In this document: positions 31,901 to 40,761 of the stretch, one piece after another
Layout of the letters: every line of letters starts with the position of its first letter
Numbering within the stretch: the first letter of the stretch is position 1
NCBI RefSeq assembly: GCF_047302425.1
Contig: NZ_CP154855.1
Span: 2,976,001 to 3,040,000, forward strand
Reading direction: 5' to 3'
DNA from: Oceanitalea sp047302425
GTDB lineage: Bacteria > Actinomycetota > Actinomycetes > Actinomycetales > Actinomycetaceae
Length of the DNA stretch: 64,000 bases
The notes under the pieces: generated by a model
What the model was told of the DNA's origin: nothing
The model's input: the letters and a program-made list of their open reading frames with translations, nothing else
Database searches by the model: none
Made by a program: the position numbers and the translations under genes

Positions 31901-34900
31901 TCAGCCGCCGCCGTCGTCGCCGCCCTCGGGCGGTGACTCGGCGTCGTCGGCCGGTGGCGTCTGCCCGTCGGCGGGCGCGGTGCCCGCGGCGTCGAGCTCC
32001 TGCTGGGCCTCGGCGGCCTCCTCGAGCGCGGCCTGGAGGCGGGACTGCGCCTCGCCGTAGGCGGTCCAGTCACCCTCGGTGAGGGCGGCCTGGCCCTCCT
32101 GGAGCGCCTCGTTCGCCTCGGTCAGGGCGTCGGTGAGGCGCTGCTGGGCTCCCGCGTCGACCTCCGTGGTCCCCTCGGGCTCCTCGCCCGCGGGGGTGTC
32201 GGCGGGTGTCTCGCCGACGACGTCGGCGTCACCGCCCTCCGCGCCGGAGTCGCCACCGAAGACCTGGTCGAGCGCCTCGGTCAGGGTCGGCGCGAAGCCG
32301 ATCTCCTCACCGAAGGCGACGAGCACGTACTGCAGCAGCGGGTACTGCGTACCGGCCGAGGCCTGGACGTAGACCGGCTGGACGTAGAGCAGGCCGCCAC
32401 CCACCGGGACGGTGAGGAGGTTGCCGTGCAGCACCTGCGACCCACCCTGCTGGAGCAGGTTGAGCTCGGTGGAGATCGTCGGGTTGGAGTTGAAGGTGTT
32501 CTGCACCTGGCCCGGGCCGGGCACCGTGACGTCCGACGGCAGCTCGAGCAGCCTCAGCTGTCCGAAGCCCTCCCTCACCTCGCCCGGTGTACTGCCGGTC
32601 TCGGAGTCCACCGCGAGGAATCCGGTGAGGATGTTCCGGTCGGTCTGACCACCCGGGATGAAGCTGGAGGTCAGGGAGAACTCGGCGGTCTCCTGCCCCG
32701 GCATCTGCATCGTGAGGTAGTACGGCGGCTGCGGCACGCCCTCGCCCGCGGTGGGGTCGTTGGGGATGTTCCAGAAGTTGCCGCCGGAGTAGAACGAGGC
32801 CGCGTCGGTGACGTGGTAACGGCTGAGCAGCTCGCGCTGGACCTTGAAGAGGTCCTCGGGGTAGCGCAGGTGGCTCATGAGGTCACCGCTGATCTCGTCC
32901 ATCGGCGAGATGTGCTCGGGGAACACGTTCTGCCAGGTCTGGAGGATCGGGTCCTCCTCGTCCCACTCGTAGAGCGTGACCTCGCCGTCGTAGGCGTTGA
33001 CGACCGCCTTGACGGAGTTGCGGATGTAGTTGACCTCCTCCGGCGCGGGGCCGACGACGACGCCGCCGAGCTCGTCGGTCAGGGCGTCGGTCGTCGCGTC
33101 CTCGAGGGACTCACGCGCCGAGTAGGGGTACTCGTTCGTCGTCGTGTAGCCGTCGACGATCCACACGAGCTCCTTGGGCGTGGACTCGTCGTCGTCCATG
33201 TCGACGATCGCCGGGTAGGCGCGGGCGTCGAGGGTGAGGTAGGGCGCGACCTTCTGCACGCGCTCGTGCGGGTCGCGGTCGTAGAGGATCTGGGACTCCT
33301 CGTTGACGCGGTCGGAGAAGAGGATCTGCTCCGAGCCCATGCGGATCGCGTAGAGCAGCTTGTTCCAGAAGCTGCCGAGGCTCGGTCCGCCGTCGCCCTG
33401 GTAGGTCGTGTTGACCTGGCCCTGGTCGGCGTCGTCGTCCGGGTAGTCCAGCTCCCACGGGTCGGTGCCCTCGGGGGCGCCGACGATGGAGTAGCTCGGG
33501 GTGTTCTGGCCGAAGTAGACCCGCTCCTCGTACTCCCCGATCTCACCGACGCTCGGGATGCCGTACTCGAAGAAGGCCGGCTGGCCGTCCGCGGAGACGG
33601 TGTTGCCGTAGGCCGCGACCGCGCCGAAGCCGTGGGTGTAGACCGTGTGGTCGTTGACCCAGGTGCGCTGGTCGTTGCCCAGGCCCTCCTGGTTGAGCTC
33701 ACGGATCGCGATGACGGTGTCGCGCTTCTCGCCGTCGATCTCGTAGCGGTCCACCGACAGCGTCTCGTTGAAGTCGTAGTACTGGCGGTTCTGCTGGAGC
33801 TGGCGGAAGGTCGGGCTGACGATGTTGGGGTCGAGCAGGCGGATGCTGGCGGTCGACTCGGTGTCGTTGCGCAGCTGCCCCGCCTCGGCCTCGGTGACGG
33901 CGTCGTAGGTCTGGCTCTCGACGTCGTCGAGCCCGTAGGCGGCGAGCGTCGCCTCGATGTTGCGCTGGATGAAGGGCGACTCCGCCTCGACGGCGTTGGG
34001 GGTCACCTGGAAGCGCTGGACGATCGCGGGGTAGATCCCACCGATGACGACGCCGGAGACGATCATGACGCCGACACCCGCGGCGGGCAGCAGCCAGCTG
34101 CCGCGGAAGGCGGCGACGATGAAGAGCACCGCGATGATGACGGCGATGATCGCAAGGATCTCCCGGCCCGGGAGGTTGGCGTTGATGTCGGCGTAGGACG
34201 CGCCCGCGAAGCGCTCGTTCTGCCCGACGAGCAGCGAGTAGCGGTCCAGCCAGTAGTTCGCCCCGATGAGGAGGACGAAGACCGCCGCCATGACCGACAG
34301 CTGGACCCGCGCGGCGCGCGTGACCCGCTGGGGGCGGCCGGCGAGCTGGATGCCGCCGTAGAGGTAGTGCGTGACGAGCGAGGCCACGAGGGTGATGAGG
34401 ACGACCGTCATGAGGAAGGAGACGAGCGTGCGCAGCACCGGCAGCGTGAAGACGAAGAAGCCGATGTCGATCCCGAACTCGGGGTCGTTCGTGCCGAAGG
34501 GCTCACGGTTGAGCCACATGAGCACCGCGCGCCAGTTCCCGCTCGCGGAGATGCCGGAGAAGATGCCCAGCACGATCGGGGCGCCGATCATGACGAGGCG
34601 GCGCAGCGGCTCCACGCTCTCGCGGTAGCGATCGAGGTTCTGCTGCTCGGGGGTGACCGGCGCGTAGATCGGCCGGGAGCCGTAGGCCAGGCGCAGGCCC
34701 AGCCAGACGGAGGCGCCCATGACGAGGAAGCCGACGACGAAGAGCACCGCGCGGGTGATCCACTCCCGCCACAGGACGTCCTCGAAGTCCAGGTGCGAGA
34801 ACCACAGCACCTCCGTCCAGAACTGGGCGACGAGCATGAGGAGCGCGGCCAGCACGCCGAGGACGACGAGCGTGGGCACGAGCGCGCCGCGTCGTCGGCC

Positions 34901-34942
34901 CCCCGCGGGCCGTGGTGGGCGTGGGACGGAGGAAGTTGTCAC
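31901..34942 (-). CDS. UPF0182 family membrane protein
   Basis: A protein of about 1013 residues. Seven hydrophobic segments fill roughly the first 320 residues (LVPTLVVLGVLAALLMLVA, ILAIIAVIIAVLFIVAAF and others), followed by a large soluble domain with conserved blocks such as GFGAVAAYGNTV, YEERVYFGQNTPSYSIVG and SRYHVTDAASFYSGGNFW, diagnostic of UPF0182. The last 110 residues are acidic, with a Glu/Ala-rich coiled-coil (LTEANEALQEGQAALTEGD). The GTG start at 34942 is preceded by AAGGTG. The family is conserved in Actinobacteria, function unknown. Confidence 0.95.
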   Translation of the reverse strand: MTTSSVPRPPRPAGGRRRGALVPTLVVLGVLAALLMLVAQFWTEVLWFSHLDFEDVLWREWITRAVLFVVGFLVMGASVWLGLRLAYGSRPIYAPVTPEQQNLDRYRESVEPLRRLVMIGAPIVLGIFSGISASGNWRAVLMWLNREPFGTNDPEFGIDIGFFVFTLPVLRTLVSFLMTVVLITLVASLVTHYLYGGIQLAGRPQRVTRAARVQLSVMAAVFVLLIGANYWLDRYSLLVGQNERFAGASYADINANLPGREILAIIAVIIAVLFIVAAFRGSWLLPAAGVGVMIVSGVVIGGIYPAIVQRFQVTPNAVEAESPFIQRNIEATLAAYGLDDVESQTYDAVTEAEAGQLRNDTESTASIRLLDPNIVSPTFRQLQQNRQYYDFNETLSVDRYEIDGEKRDTVIAIRELNQEGLGNDQRTWVNDHTVYTHGFGAVAAYGNTVSADGQPAFFEYGIPSVGEIGEYEERVYFGQNTPSYSIVGAPEGTDPWELDYPDDDADQGQVNTTYQGDGGPSLGSFWNKLLYAIRMGSEQILFSDRVNEESQILYDRDPHERVQKVAPYLTLDARAYPAIVDMDDDESTPKELVWIVDGYTTTNEYPYSARESLEDATTDALTDELGGVVVGPAPEEVNYIRNSVKAVVNAYDGEVTLYEWDEEDPILQTWQNVFPEHISPMDEISGDLMSHLRYPEDLFKVQRELLSRYHVTDAASFYSGGNFWNIPNDPTAGEGVPQPPYYLTMQMPGQETAEFSLTSSFIPGGQTDRNILTGFLAVDSETGSTPGEVREGFGQLRLLELPSDVTVPGPGQVQNTFNSNPTISTELNLLQQGGSQVLHGNLLTVPVGGGLLYVQPVYVQASAGTQYPLLQYVLVAFGEEIGFAPTLTEALDQVFGGDSGAEGGDADVVGETPADTPAGEEPEGTTEVDAGAQQRLTDALTEANEALQEGQAALTEGDWTAYGEAQSRLQAALEEAAEAQQELDAAGTAPADGQTPPADDAESPPEGGDDGGG

Positions 34943-35079
34943 GTGGTGGCACCTTCGGTCGTGGAGCTGACGGTGGGCGGCTGTCTGTGTCGCCCCTGCT
35001 GGGGCAACGCGCCACCCGCCTCCTAGGTTCCCATATCCCACGGTCGCCTCCCCCGGCCGGGGTGCGCGATCATGAGCGC

Positions 35080-35637
35080 ATGACGACTTCCCCCACCGAC
35101 CCGAGCCCCCGCCAGCGCGCCCTCACCGAGGCCGTCGTCGACATCGAGCGGCACGTGAGCTCGCTCGGCTGGGACTCACCGGTCCTCGTCTTCTCGCTCG
35201 TGCGCACCGCCGCGGCGCTCGCGGTCAACCCCGCCCTGGCCGGCGAGCTGCCCGAGGGCGCGGAGGAGTCGGCGCGGCTCGACCCCGAGCACCTGCTGTC
35301 CATCGAGCAGGACGGTCTGCCGCAGGCGGACACCCTCGAGGAGCTCCTCGCCCAGCTGGGCTGGCCCGAGGAGGTCGACGGCGCCGCGATCGTCGTCGAG
35401 CGCATCGTCGTGCCGCCGGAGGCCGAGGCCGACATGCCGCGCGACCCCGACGCGGCCGTCGCCTACCTCGAGGCCCACCCCGACCGCCAGGACGTGCGGA
35501 TCGTCGCCGGGGTGCTGCGCAGCGGGGAGTCCTGGTGCGCGCTGCGCTCGCGCAACCACGACACCGACGACGCCGTCGGCGGCTCCCCCGACGCCGTGCC
35601 GGGGCTCGTCGAGGCGCTGCGCGCGACCTTCTCCTGA
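35080..35637 (+). CDS. PPA1309-family protein
   Basis: A 185-residue acidic soluble protein: TEAVVDIERHVSSLGWDSPV near the N-terminus, ARLDPEHLLSIEQDGLPQ in the middle, RIVVPPEAEADMPRDPDAAV and VRIVAGVLRSGESWCALRSR near the end. This is the PPA1309 family, found only in Actinobacteria and often next to the UPF0182 gene and the PDZ protease, as here. Function unknown. It is divergent from the UPF0182 gene with 137 bp between starts, which should hold both promoters. Confidence 0.88.
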   Translation: MTTSPTDPSPRQRALTEAVVDIERHVSSLGWDSPVLVFSLVRTAAALAVNPALAGELPEGAEESARLDPEHLLSIEQDGLPQADTLEELLAQLGWPEEVDGAAIVVERIVVPPEAEADMPRDPDAAVAYLEAHPDRQDVRIVAGVLRSGESWCALRSRNHDTDDAVGGSPDAVPGLVEALRATFS

Positions 35638-35641
35638 TTCC

Positions 35642-36745
35642 CTAAGGCGCCGGGCAGCGCTCCAGATCCGCCGTCGCGCCCTCGGCCACGGCCTCGAGCG
35701 CCGTCACGGCGTCGGACACCGTGTCGACGGCGACGACCTCGAGCCCGTCCGGGACCGCACCGACGACCTCGTCGCAGTTCTCGACGGGCGCCAGGAACCA
35801 CTCGGCACCGTCGCGGACGGCGCCGGCCATCTTCTGCGCGATCCCGCCGATCGGGCCGACGTCGCCGGCGAGGTCGACGGTCCCCGTCCCCGCGACGACC
35901 GCGCCGCCGGTGAGGGAGCCGGGCGTGAGGATGTCGACGATCCCGAGAGTGAGCATGAGCCCGGCGCTCGGTCCGCCGATGTTCTCGATGGCGAACTCGA
36001 CGTCGACGGGCAGCTCGACGTCGGGCGAGATCATGACGCCGAGGAGGCTGCCGCCGTCGCCGTCGTCGCTGGTGACGACCTCGACCTCGGTCTGCTCCCC
36101 CTCCCGCTCGACGCCGAGCGTGACGGTGGACCGGGGCGGGGTGCCGGCGAGGACCTCGCTGAGCACGGCGAAGGAGCTGAGCTCGGTCGGCGGGCCGCCG
36201 GCCGAGATGCTCACGAGCGTGTCGCCCTCCTCGAGCAGCCCGGCGGTCGGGCCGTGCGGGCTCGTGCCCGCCACGCGCAGCTCGGTCGGCACGTCGTAGC
36301 CGAGCTCGGTGAGCGCCACGACGGTGGCGTTGGTCTGCGAGGAGCTCATCTGCAGGCTCGACTCCTCCTCCACGTCCTCGCGCGTCTGCTCCGGGTCGAA
36401 GGCGGCCTCACGGGGCACGACCGTCGTCGTCCCGGACAGCCAGCCGCTGACCACCTGGGCCGCGGTGGCCGGGAACCCGGGGCCGCCTCGCGTGGAGACG
36501 GTCGTGAGGCGCAGCTCGCCCTCGGTGGGGTAGGTCTCCACGCCCTCGACCGTGATGAGCGGCTCGTCCTCGGCGACCTCGCCGAGGGTGTCGACGGTGG
36601 GGCCGGGGCTCTGGATCGCGTAGGGCGGGGTCACGAAGAGCATGGCGAGGGCGAGGACGAAGGTGACCGCGCAGGCCACCGCCGCCGTCACCGTCCGCGG
36701 GGTGAGCAGCGGCCGGTCGGTGGTGAGGTCGGGGCGCACCGCCAC
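35642..36745 (-). CDS. PDZ-domain Lon-like (S16) membrane protease
   Basis: A 367-residue protein: one N-terminal membrane anchor (TAAVACAVTFVLALAMLF), a PDZ domain (about 150-240; GLLEEGDTLVSISAG) and a C-terminal S16 Lon-type protease domain. The catalytic Ser is in IGGPSAGLML and the Lys in GGIAQKMAGAV, a Ser-Lys dyad, with PIGG just before. The active site faces outside the cell, as in YlbL/SdrC-like proteases. GTG start. It converges on the PPA1309 gene with 4 bases between stops. Confidence 0.93.
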   Translation of the reverse strand: MAVRPDLTTDRPLLTPRTVTAAVACAVTFVLALAMLFVTPPYAIQSPGPTVDTLGEVAEDEPLITVEGVETYPTEGELRLTTVSTRGGPGFPATAAQVVSGWLSGTTTVVPREAAFDPEQTREDVEEESSLQMSSSQTNATVVALTELGYDVPTELRVAGTSPHGPTAGLLEEGDTLVSISAGGPPTELSSFAVLSEVLAGTPPRSTVTLGVEREGEQTEVEVVTSDDGDGGSLLGVMISPDVELPVDVEFAIENIGGPSAGLMLTLGIVDILTPGSLTGGAVVAGTGTVDLAGDVGPIGGIAQKMAGAVRDGAEWFLAPVENCDEVVGAVPDGLEVVAVDTVSDAVTALEAVAEGATADLERCPAP

Positions 36746-36879
36746 ATCATCACCCCGCCACGCCCCCGGGCCGAACCGTCGGGCCCCGTCACGCCCTGGG
36801 CGAAACCGCTCGGGCCGCGCACCGGCGGCCCCGGTCCCGGGGGTTACCGTGGTGCCTCCCGAAGGATCGGAGCTGCCCC

Positions 36880-38310
36880 ATGAGCCAGGACCCGCGAGCC
36901 GGAGACGAGAGCTGGGAGGCGCTGCTGCGCTCCATGCTCGGCCCGCAGGCCGCCGAGGACGCGATGGCCGCGATGCGCGCCGCCGGCCTCGACCCCGAGA
37001 CGATGGCCAACGCCGCCGGGCTGCCGCAGGACCGCAACCAGCTGGCGATGATGCTCAGCCAGATGCAGCACATCCTCGCGGCCGGCGGCACCGACCCGGT
37101 CAACTGGGCCCTCGCCGGGGACGTCGCCACCCAGGTGGTCCGCCAGCACGGTGACGTCACCGTCACCGCCGCGCAGGCCGCCGAGGTCACCGACGCCCTG
37201 CGTGTCGCGGACCTGTGGCTCGACGCCGTCACCGAGCTGGGCCCGAGCGGGGGCGCCACCCGCGCCTGGTCGCGCTCGGACTGGGCGCGCGAGACGCTGC
37301 CGACGTGGAAGAAGCTCGCCGAGCCCATCGCCACCTCCGTGGCGCGCGCGCTCGAGCGCGTCCTGGAGGAGCAGACCCGCGAGCTCGGTGACCACCCCCT
37401 CGCCGCCGGTCTCGGTGCCGGGGCGGGCGGCGGGATGATCCGCCAGCTCGGCGGCGCCGTCTTCGGCATGCAGGTCGGGCAGGCCGTCGGCACCCTCGCC
37501 GGCGAGGCCTTCGGCGCCTCCGACACCGGGCTCCCGCTGGTCGAGGGTCCCGACGCCGCGCTCGTCCCCGCGAACGTCGCCGCCTTCACCGAGGGCCTGG
37601 ATGCCCCGGCGGAGGAGGTGCGCCTCTTCCTCGCGGTCCGGGAGGTCGCCCACGCGCGGCTCTTCGCCCACGTGCCGTGGCTGCGCTCCCACCTGCTCGG
37701 CACGGTCGAGGCCTACGCCCGCGAGATCTCCATCGACACCGGCGCCATCGAGGAGGCCGTCCGCTCCATCGACCCCAGCGACCCCGACGCGCTGCGCGAG
37801 GCCTTCTCCGGCGGGGTCTTCGCCCTCGAGCAGAGCGAGGCCCAGCGCGCCGCGCTCGTCCGCCTCGAGACGGCCCTGGCCCTCGTCGAGGGCTGGGTCG
37901 AGGTCGTCACCGGGCTGGCCGTCGCCCCGCACCTGCCGCACGCGGTGCCGCTGCGGGAGATGGTGCGCCGGCGCCGCGCCGCCGGCGGGCCCGCCGAGCA
38001 GACCTTCGCCTCGCTCGTGGGGCTGGAGCTGCGGCCGCGCCGGCTGCGCGAGGCCGCCGCGCTGTGGACGCACCTGGCGGAGCAGCGCGGCACCGAGGCC
38101 CGGGACGCGCTGTGGTCGCACCCCGACCTCATGCCCACCGCCGAGGAGCTCGACGACCCGCAGGGCTTCGTCGCCGCGCGCGACGCCGCGGCTTCCGCCG
38201 AGGGCGACGTCGACGCGGCGCTCGCCAGCATCTTCGCCGAGGCCGAGCAGGAGACCCCCGGTGACGAGGAATCCGCCGCGGACGACGACGGCGAGGACGA
38301 GCCCCGCTAG
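36880..38310 (+). CDS. Zinc-dependent metalloprotease-like protein (DUF2342)
   Basis: A 476-residue protein of the DUF2342/TIGR03624 group. Typical blocks are DPVNWALAGDVATQVVRQHG, LPTWKKLAEPIATSVARAL, MQVGQAVGTLAGEAFGASD, LFLAVREVAHARLFAHVPWL (the proposed zinc region) and LVEGWVEVVTGLAVAPHLPH. The C-terminus is Asp/Glu-rich. No membrane segments. Conserved in Actinobacteria; activity unproven. Its TAG stop shares CTAG with the stop of the convergent YgjP-like gene, so the two ends overlap by four bases. Confidence 0.9.
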   Translation: MSQDPRAGDESWEALLRSMLGPQAAEDAMAAMRAAGLDPETMANAAGLPQDRNQLAMMLSQMQHILAAGGTDPVNWALAGDVATQVVRQHGDVTVTAAQAAEVTDALRVADLWLDAVTELGPSGGATRAWSRSDWARETLPTWKKLAEPIATSVARALERVLEEQTRELGDHPLAAGLGAGAGGGMIRQLGGAVFGMQVGQAVGTLAGEAFGASDTGLPLVEGPDAALVPANVAAFTEGLDAPAEEVRLFLAVREVAHARLFAHVPWLRSHLLGTVEAYAREISIDTGAIEEAVRSIDPSDPDALREAFSGGVFALEQSEAQRAALVRLETALALVEGWVEVVTGLAVAPHLPHAVPLREMVRRRRAAGGPAEQTFASLVGLELRPRRLREAAALWTHLAEQRGTEARDALWSHPDLMPTAEELDDPQGFVAARDAAASAEGDVDAALASIFAEAEQETPGDEESAADDDGEDEPR

Positions 38311-38840
38311 TCCTCCGCGCCGCCCGGCTCGGGTGCCGCCTGGCCCTCCTGCCGGCGGGCGAAGGAGACGCCGTCGAGGAAGCCGCGGGCCCGCTCGGAC
38401 TGCGGGTAGCGCTCCACCCAGGCCCAGAAGTCGGGCCCGTGGCCGCCGACGAGCAGGTGCGCCAGCTCGTGGACGAGGACGTAGTCCAGCACCCACGTGG
38501 GCATGCCCTTGACGTGGTCGGAGATCCGGATCGTGCCAGTGCTGGGCGTGCAGGAGCCCCAGCGCGTGGTCTGGTTACCGACCCACGCCACCGAGCGAGG
38601 ACGGGCGCGACCCTCGAGGTAGCGCTCCGACAGCTGCTCGGCACGGGCGGCGAGCTGCGCGTCGGAGGGACGGCGCCGGCGGCCGGTGCGCTCGAGCCGC
38701 TCGACCATCCGCGCCACCCACTCCGCCTCCTCGGCGGCGGTGAAGCGGTCGGGGATGGCGACGACGGTGCGCCCGTTCTCGTGGAAGGCCTGCACCGTCC
38801 GCGTGCGGCGGCGGCTGCGCCGGACCTCGATCTGGGACAT
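38307..38840 (-). CDS. YgjP/SprT-like M48-type metallopeptidase
   Basis: A 177-residue protein with the DUF45/YgjP layout: an N-terminal basic strand region, WVGNQTTRWGSCTPSTGTIR (the NQxxRWGSC block), and a zinc site VLVHELAHLLVGGHGPDFW in which HELAH plus the later His bind metal. The short Pro/Gln-rich tail is extra. Probably a cytosolic zinc peptidase; substrates unknown. It is divergent from the ThiF-like gene. Confidence 0.92.
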   Translation of the reverse strand: MSQIEVRRSRRRTRTVQAFHENGRTVVAIPDRFTAAEEAEWVARMVERLERTGRRRRPSDAQLAARAEQLSERYLEGRARPRSVAWVGNQTTRWGSCTPSTGTIRISDHVKGMPTWVLDYVLVHELAHLLVGGHGPDFWAWVERYPQSERARGFLDGVSFARRQEGQAAPEPGGAED

Positions 38841-38978
38841 GCGACCAATCTACGGGCAGCCTCCGACACCCCCGGCGCCGGGCGTCGGCCCGTGCACAGG
38901 TCGCCGCTGTCCACAGGACGGTGGGGCACCCGAGCGCCCGGGGGCCGGCCGCTGCCATCCTCGGTGGTGGGAGGGCAG

Positions 38979-40007
38979 ATGCGACTACGACCAGGCACGC
39001 ACGTGCTGTGGCGCCAGGAGGGCAGCAGCCAGGTGCACGCGGACCCGGATCTCGCCGTCGTGCTCGAGGGCCTCAGCGGTGAGGAGCAGCGGCTCCTCGA
39101 CGGGCTCGAGCGGGAGACGAGCGAGCAGGCGGTCCTCGCCCGCGGGCGGGAGCTGGGGGTGCGTGCGCCCCGGGTGCGCGAGCTGCTGGCGGCGCTCGAC
39201 GCCTGCGGCGCCGTGGAGCACGCACGCGACCCGGGCCTCGACCACCTCGGGCTCGGCGCCGAGGTGGACCACTGGTCCCGGGTGCGGCAGCGGGACGCGA
39301 GCGAGGTCGTCGCCGCCCGCGGTGAGACGGTCGTCGCGGTCCTGGGTCTGGGCAGGCTCGGGATGCTCGTCGCCTCCGGGCTCGCGGCCGCGGGGGTGGG
39401 GACGCTGCTCGTGGAGGACCGGGCGCGGGTGAGGCGCGACGACGTCGGGCTCGGCGGCTACGGCCTGCACGACGTGGGCAAGGAGCGCGGCGAGCGGGGG
39501 CGTGCGGTGCTGCGGCTGGCGCACCCGCACCTGCGCACGTCCGCACCGCCGCGCACCCGGCCCGACGTCGTCGTCCTCGTCGAGCAGGACGTCAGCGACC
39601 CGGTGCGGCTGCGCCCGCTCGTGCGGGAGGACGTCGTCCACCTGCTCGTCGTCGTGCGGGAGGTGGACGTCGTCGTCGGGCCGCTCGTCACCCCGGGCGT
39701 GGGGCCGTGCGGGCGCTGCGTCGACCTGCACCGCACCGCCGCGGACGAGCGCTGGCCGGCGGTGGCCACGCAGCTGCTCGGCACGCCGTCGCGGGGCGTG
39801 GAGGCCTGCACCTGCCTCCTCGCGGCGGCCGTCACGGTCGGCCAGGTCGTGGCCCACCTCGACGGCACCCCGGTGGCGACGGCGGGCACGAGCCTCGTCG
39901 TCGACGCCCGCCGGCCGGTGCCCCGGACACAGCAGTGGCCGGTGCACCCGGACTGCGGGTGCACCGGCCTGCCGTCGCGGACGGGGGTGGTGCCCGCCCG
40001 GGCCTGA
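38979..40007 (+). CDS. ThiF/E1-like protein
   Basis: A 342-residue protein. After an N-terminal winged-helix-like region (about 1-85; LDGLERETSEQAVLARGREL), residues 115-300 form a ThiF/E1-like Rossmann domain: TVVAVLGLGRLGMLVASGLA, AGVGTLLVEDRARVRRDDVG and LVTPGVGPCGRCVDLHRTAA. Cys residues in CGRCVD and HPDCGCTG may bind zinc. The ATP-site GxGxxG is present as GLGRLG, but the catalytic Cys of true E1 enzymes is not evident. It lies beside whiB7 and uvrD2. Peptide-modifying partners such as YcaO are absent from the window. Confidence 0.82.
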   Translation: MRLRPGTHVLWRQEGSSQVHADPDLAVVLEGLSGEEQRLLDGLERETSEQAVLARGRELGVRAPRVRELLAALDACGAVEHARDPGLDHLGLGAEVDHWSRVRQRDASEVVAARGETVVAVLGLGRLGMLVASGLAAAGVGTLLVEDRARVRRDDVGLGGYGLHDVGKERGERGRAVLRLAHPHLRTSAPPRTRPDVVVLVEQDVSDPVRLRPLVREDVVHLLVVVREVDVVVGPLVTPGVGPCGRCVDLHRTAADERWPAVATQLLGTPSRGVEACTCLLAAAVTVGQVVAHLDGTPVATAGTSLVVDARRPVPRTQQWPVHPDCGCTGLPSRTGVVPARA

Positions 40008-40008
40008 C

Positions 40009-40344
40009 TCAGGCCGCGGGGTGGTGCTTGCGTGGGCGGCCGCGACCGCGCTTGGTCGCGACGACCTCGCCGCCGACGAACACCTCGCCGCCCCACACAC
40101 CCCAGGGCTCGGCGCGGTCGATCGCGCCGGCGAGGCAGGCCTCGCGGACGGGGCAGGTGCGGCACAGCGTCTTGGCGAACTCGACGTCCGCCTGGCGCTC
40201 GGCGAACCAGAGGTCGGGGTCCTCCGTGTCCTGGCACGGGGCCACCGCGGTCGGCTCGACCAGGGCGAGCACGTCCGTCTCAGGCAGCGGCCACGACTGT
40301 GAGGACCCCTGGGTGAGTCGGTCGAGAAGGGTGGTGAGTTGCAC
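40009..40344 (-). CDS. whiB7: WhiB7, redox-type antibiotic-response activator
   Basis: A 111-residue WhiB-family iron-sulfur regulator. The four cluster Cys are in VAPCQDTEDPDLWF and LCRTCPVREACLAG; the turn is PWGVWGGE, and the C-terminus carries the AT-hook KRGRGRPRKH that separates WhiB7 from other Wbl proteins. WhiB7 binds the vegetative sigma factor and an AT-rich block upstream of -35 to activate drug-resistance genes. Adjacent uvrD2, mycoredoxin and nudC match the mycobacterial locus order. GTG start with GGAG upstream. It is preceded by a long leader with a uORF. Confidence 0.95.
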   Translation of the reverse strand: MQLTTLLDRLTQGSSQSWPLPETDVLALVEPTAVAPCQDTEDPDLWFAERQADVEFAKTLCRTCPVREACLAGAIDRAEPWGVWGGEVFVGGEVVATKRGRGRPRKHHPAA

Positions 40345-40405
40345 GAGTGTCTCCGTGAGTGCGAAGCCGGGTCTGGACGGACCTGCGGCGATCCCCGGGA
40401 GGGGC

Positions 40406-40453
40406 GAACCGCGGTCGGGAGCTGCGCGGTCCGGCGGAGAACGTGTGCGGTTC
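40406..40453 (-). promoter_or_regulatory. Candidate attenuation stem after the whiB7 uORF
   Basis: On the minus strand GAACCGC directly follows the uORF stop region (plus 40447-40453) and can pair with GCGGTTC at plus 40406-40412; GC-rich sequence between them could form competing stems. The position fits a terminator or antiterminator that responds to uORF translation. Pairing is by eye only. Confidence 0.4.
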
Positions 40454-40587
40454 TACGGCGTCCGGAGCGCGCGGCCCTCGGCGTAGCCGACGGGCGCGGG
40501 GCGAAGGCGGGAGCAGTCCCGGGTGAACCAGGGCATAGCTCGGCCCAGCCCACGGCTGGCGGCATCCATCGAGATGATGGTGATCAC
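40453..40587 (-). CDS. whiB7 leader uORF, 44 codons
   Basis: A GTG at 40587 with a strong GGGGAGGTG ribosome site opens a frame of 44 codons: VITIISMDAASRGLGRAMPW, then basic sequence FTRDCSRLRPAPVGYAEGR, ending RTP before TAG. It lies between the whiB7 promoter and whiB7, ending 108 bases before the gene. whiB7 leaders in mycobacteria and Streptomyces carry a uORF whose impaired translation switches on the gene, so this is a good functional candidate. In-frame ATG codons (residues 7 and 18) could also start it. Confidence 0.62.
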   Translation of the reverse strand: MITIISMDAASRGLGRAMPWFTRDCSRLRPAPVGYAEGRALRTP

Positions 40588-40668
40588 GTCGGTTCACCTC
40601 CCCTTCGCACATGGGAGCCCCTGTGTGCTGGCTAGGCACGGGCCCCGACTCGGTCACGGACGAGAGGG

Positions 40669-40707
40669 ACACTACGCCCGCCCTGTGACGGGGGGCAAGG
40701 TATTTAT
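40669..40707 (-). promoter_or_regulatory. whiB7 promoter with AT-rich WhiB7 site
   Basis: Minus strand: TTGCCC (-35, plus 40693-40698), 18 bp, TAGTGT (-10, plus 40669-40674). Two bases upstream of the -35 is ATAAATA (plus 40701-40707), with AAAAT a further turn away, in an otherwise GC-rich region. This is the known WhiB7 autoregulation layout. A start near 40662 would give a leader of about 318 nt. Confidence 0.75.
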
Positions 40708-40761
40708 CGCGGAGATTTTCGCGAACGTCTCCAAGGGGCCGGAACGCCGTCGTTCCGCGGC

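Noticed and set aside
32426..35026. An 866-codon plus-strand frame
   Set aside because: Antisense of the UPF0182 gene, rich in Val/Asp/Arg/Gly, with no recognisable domain.
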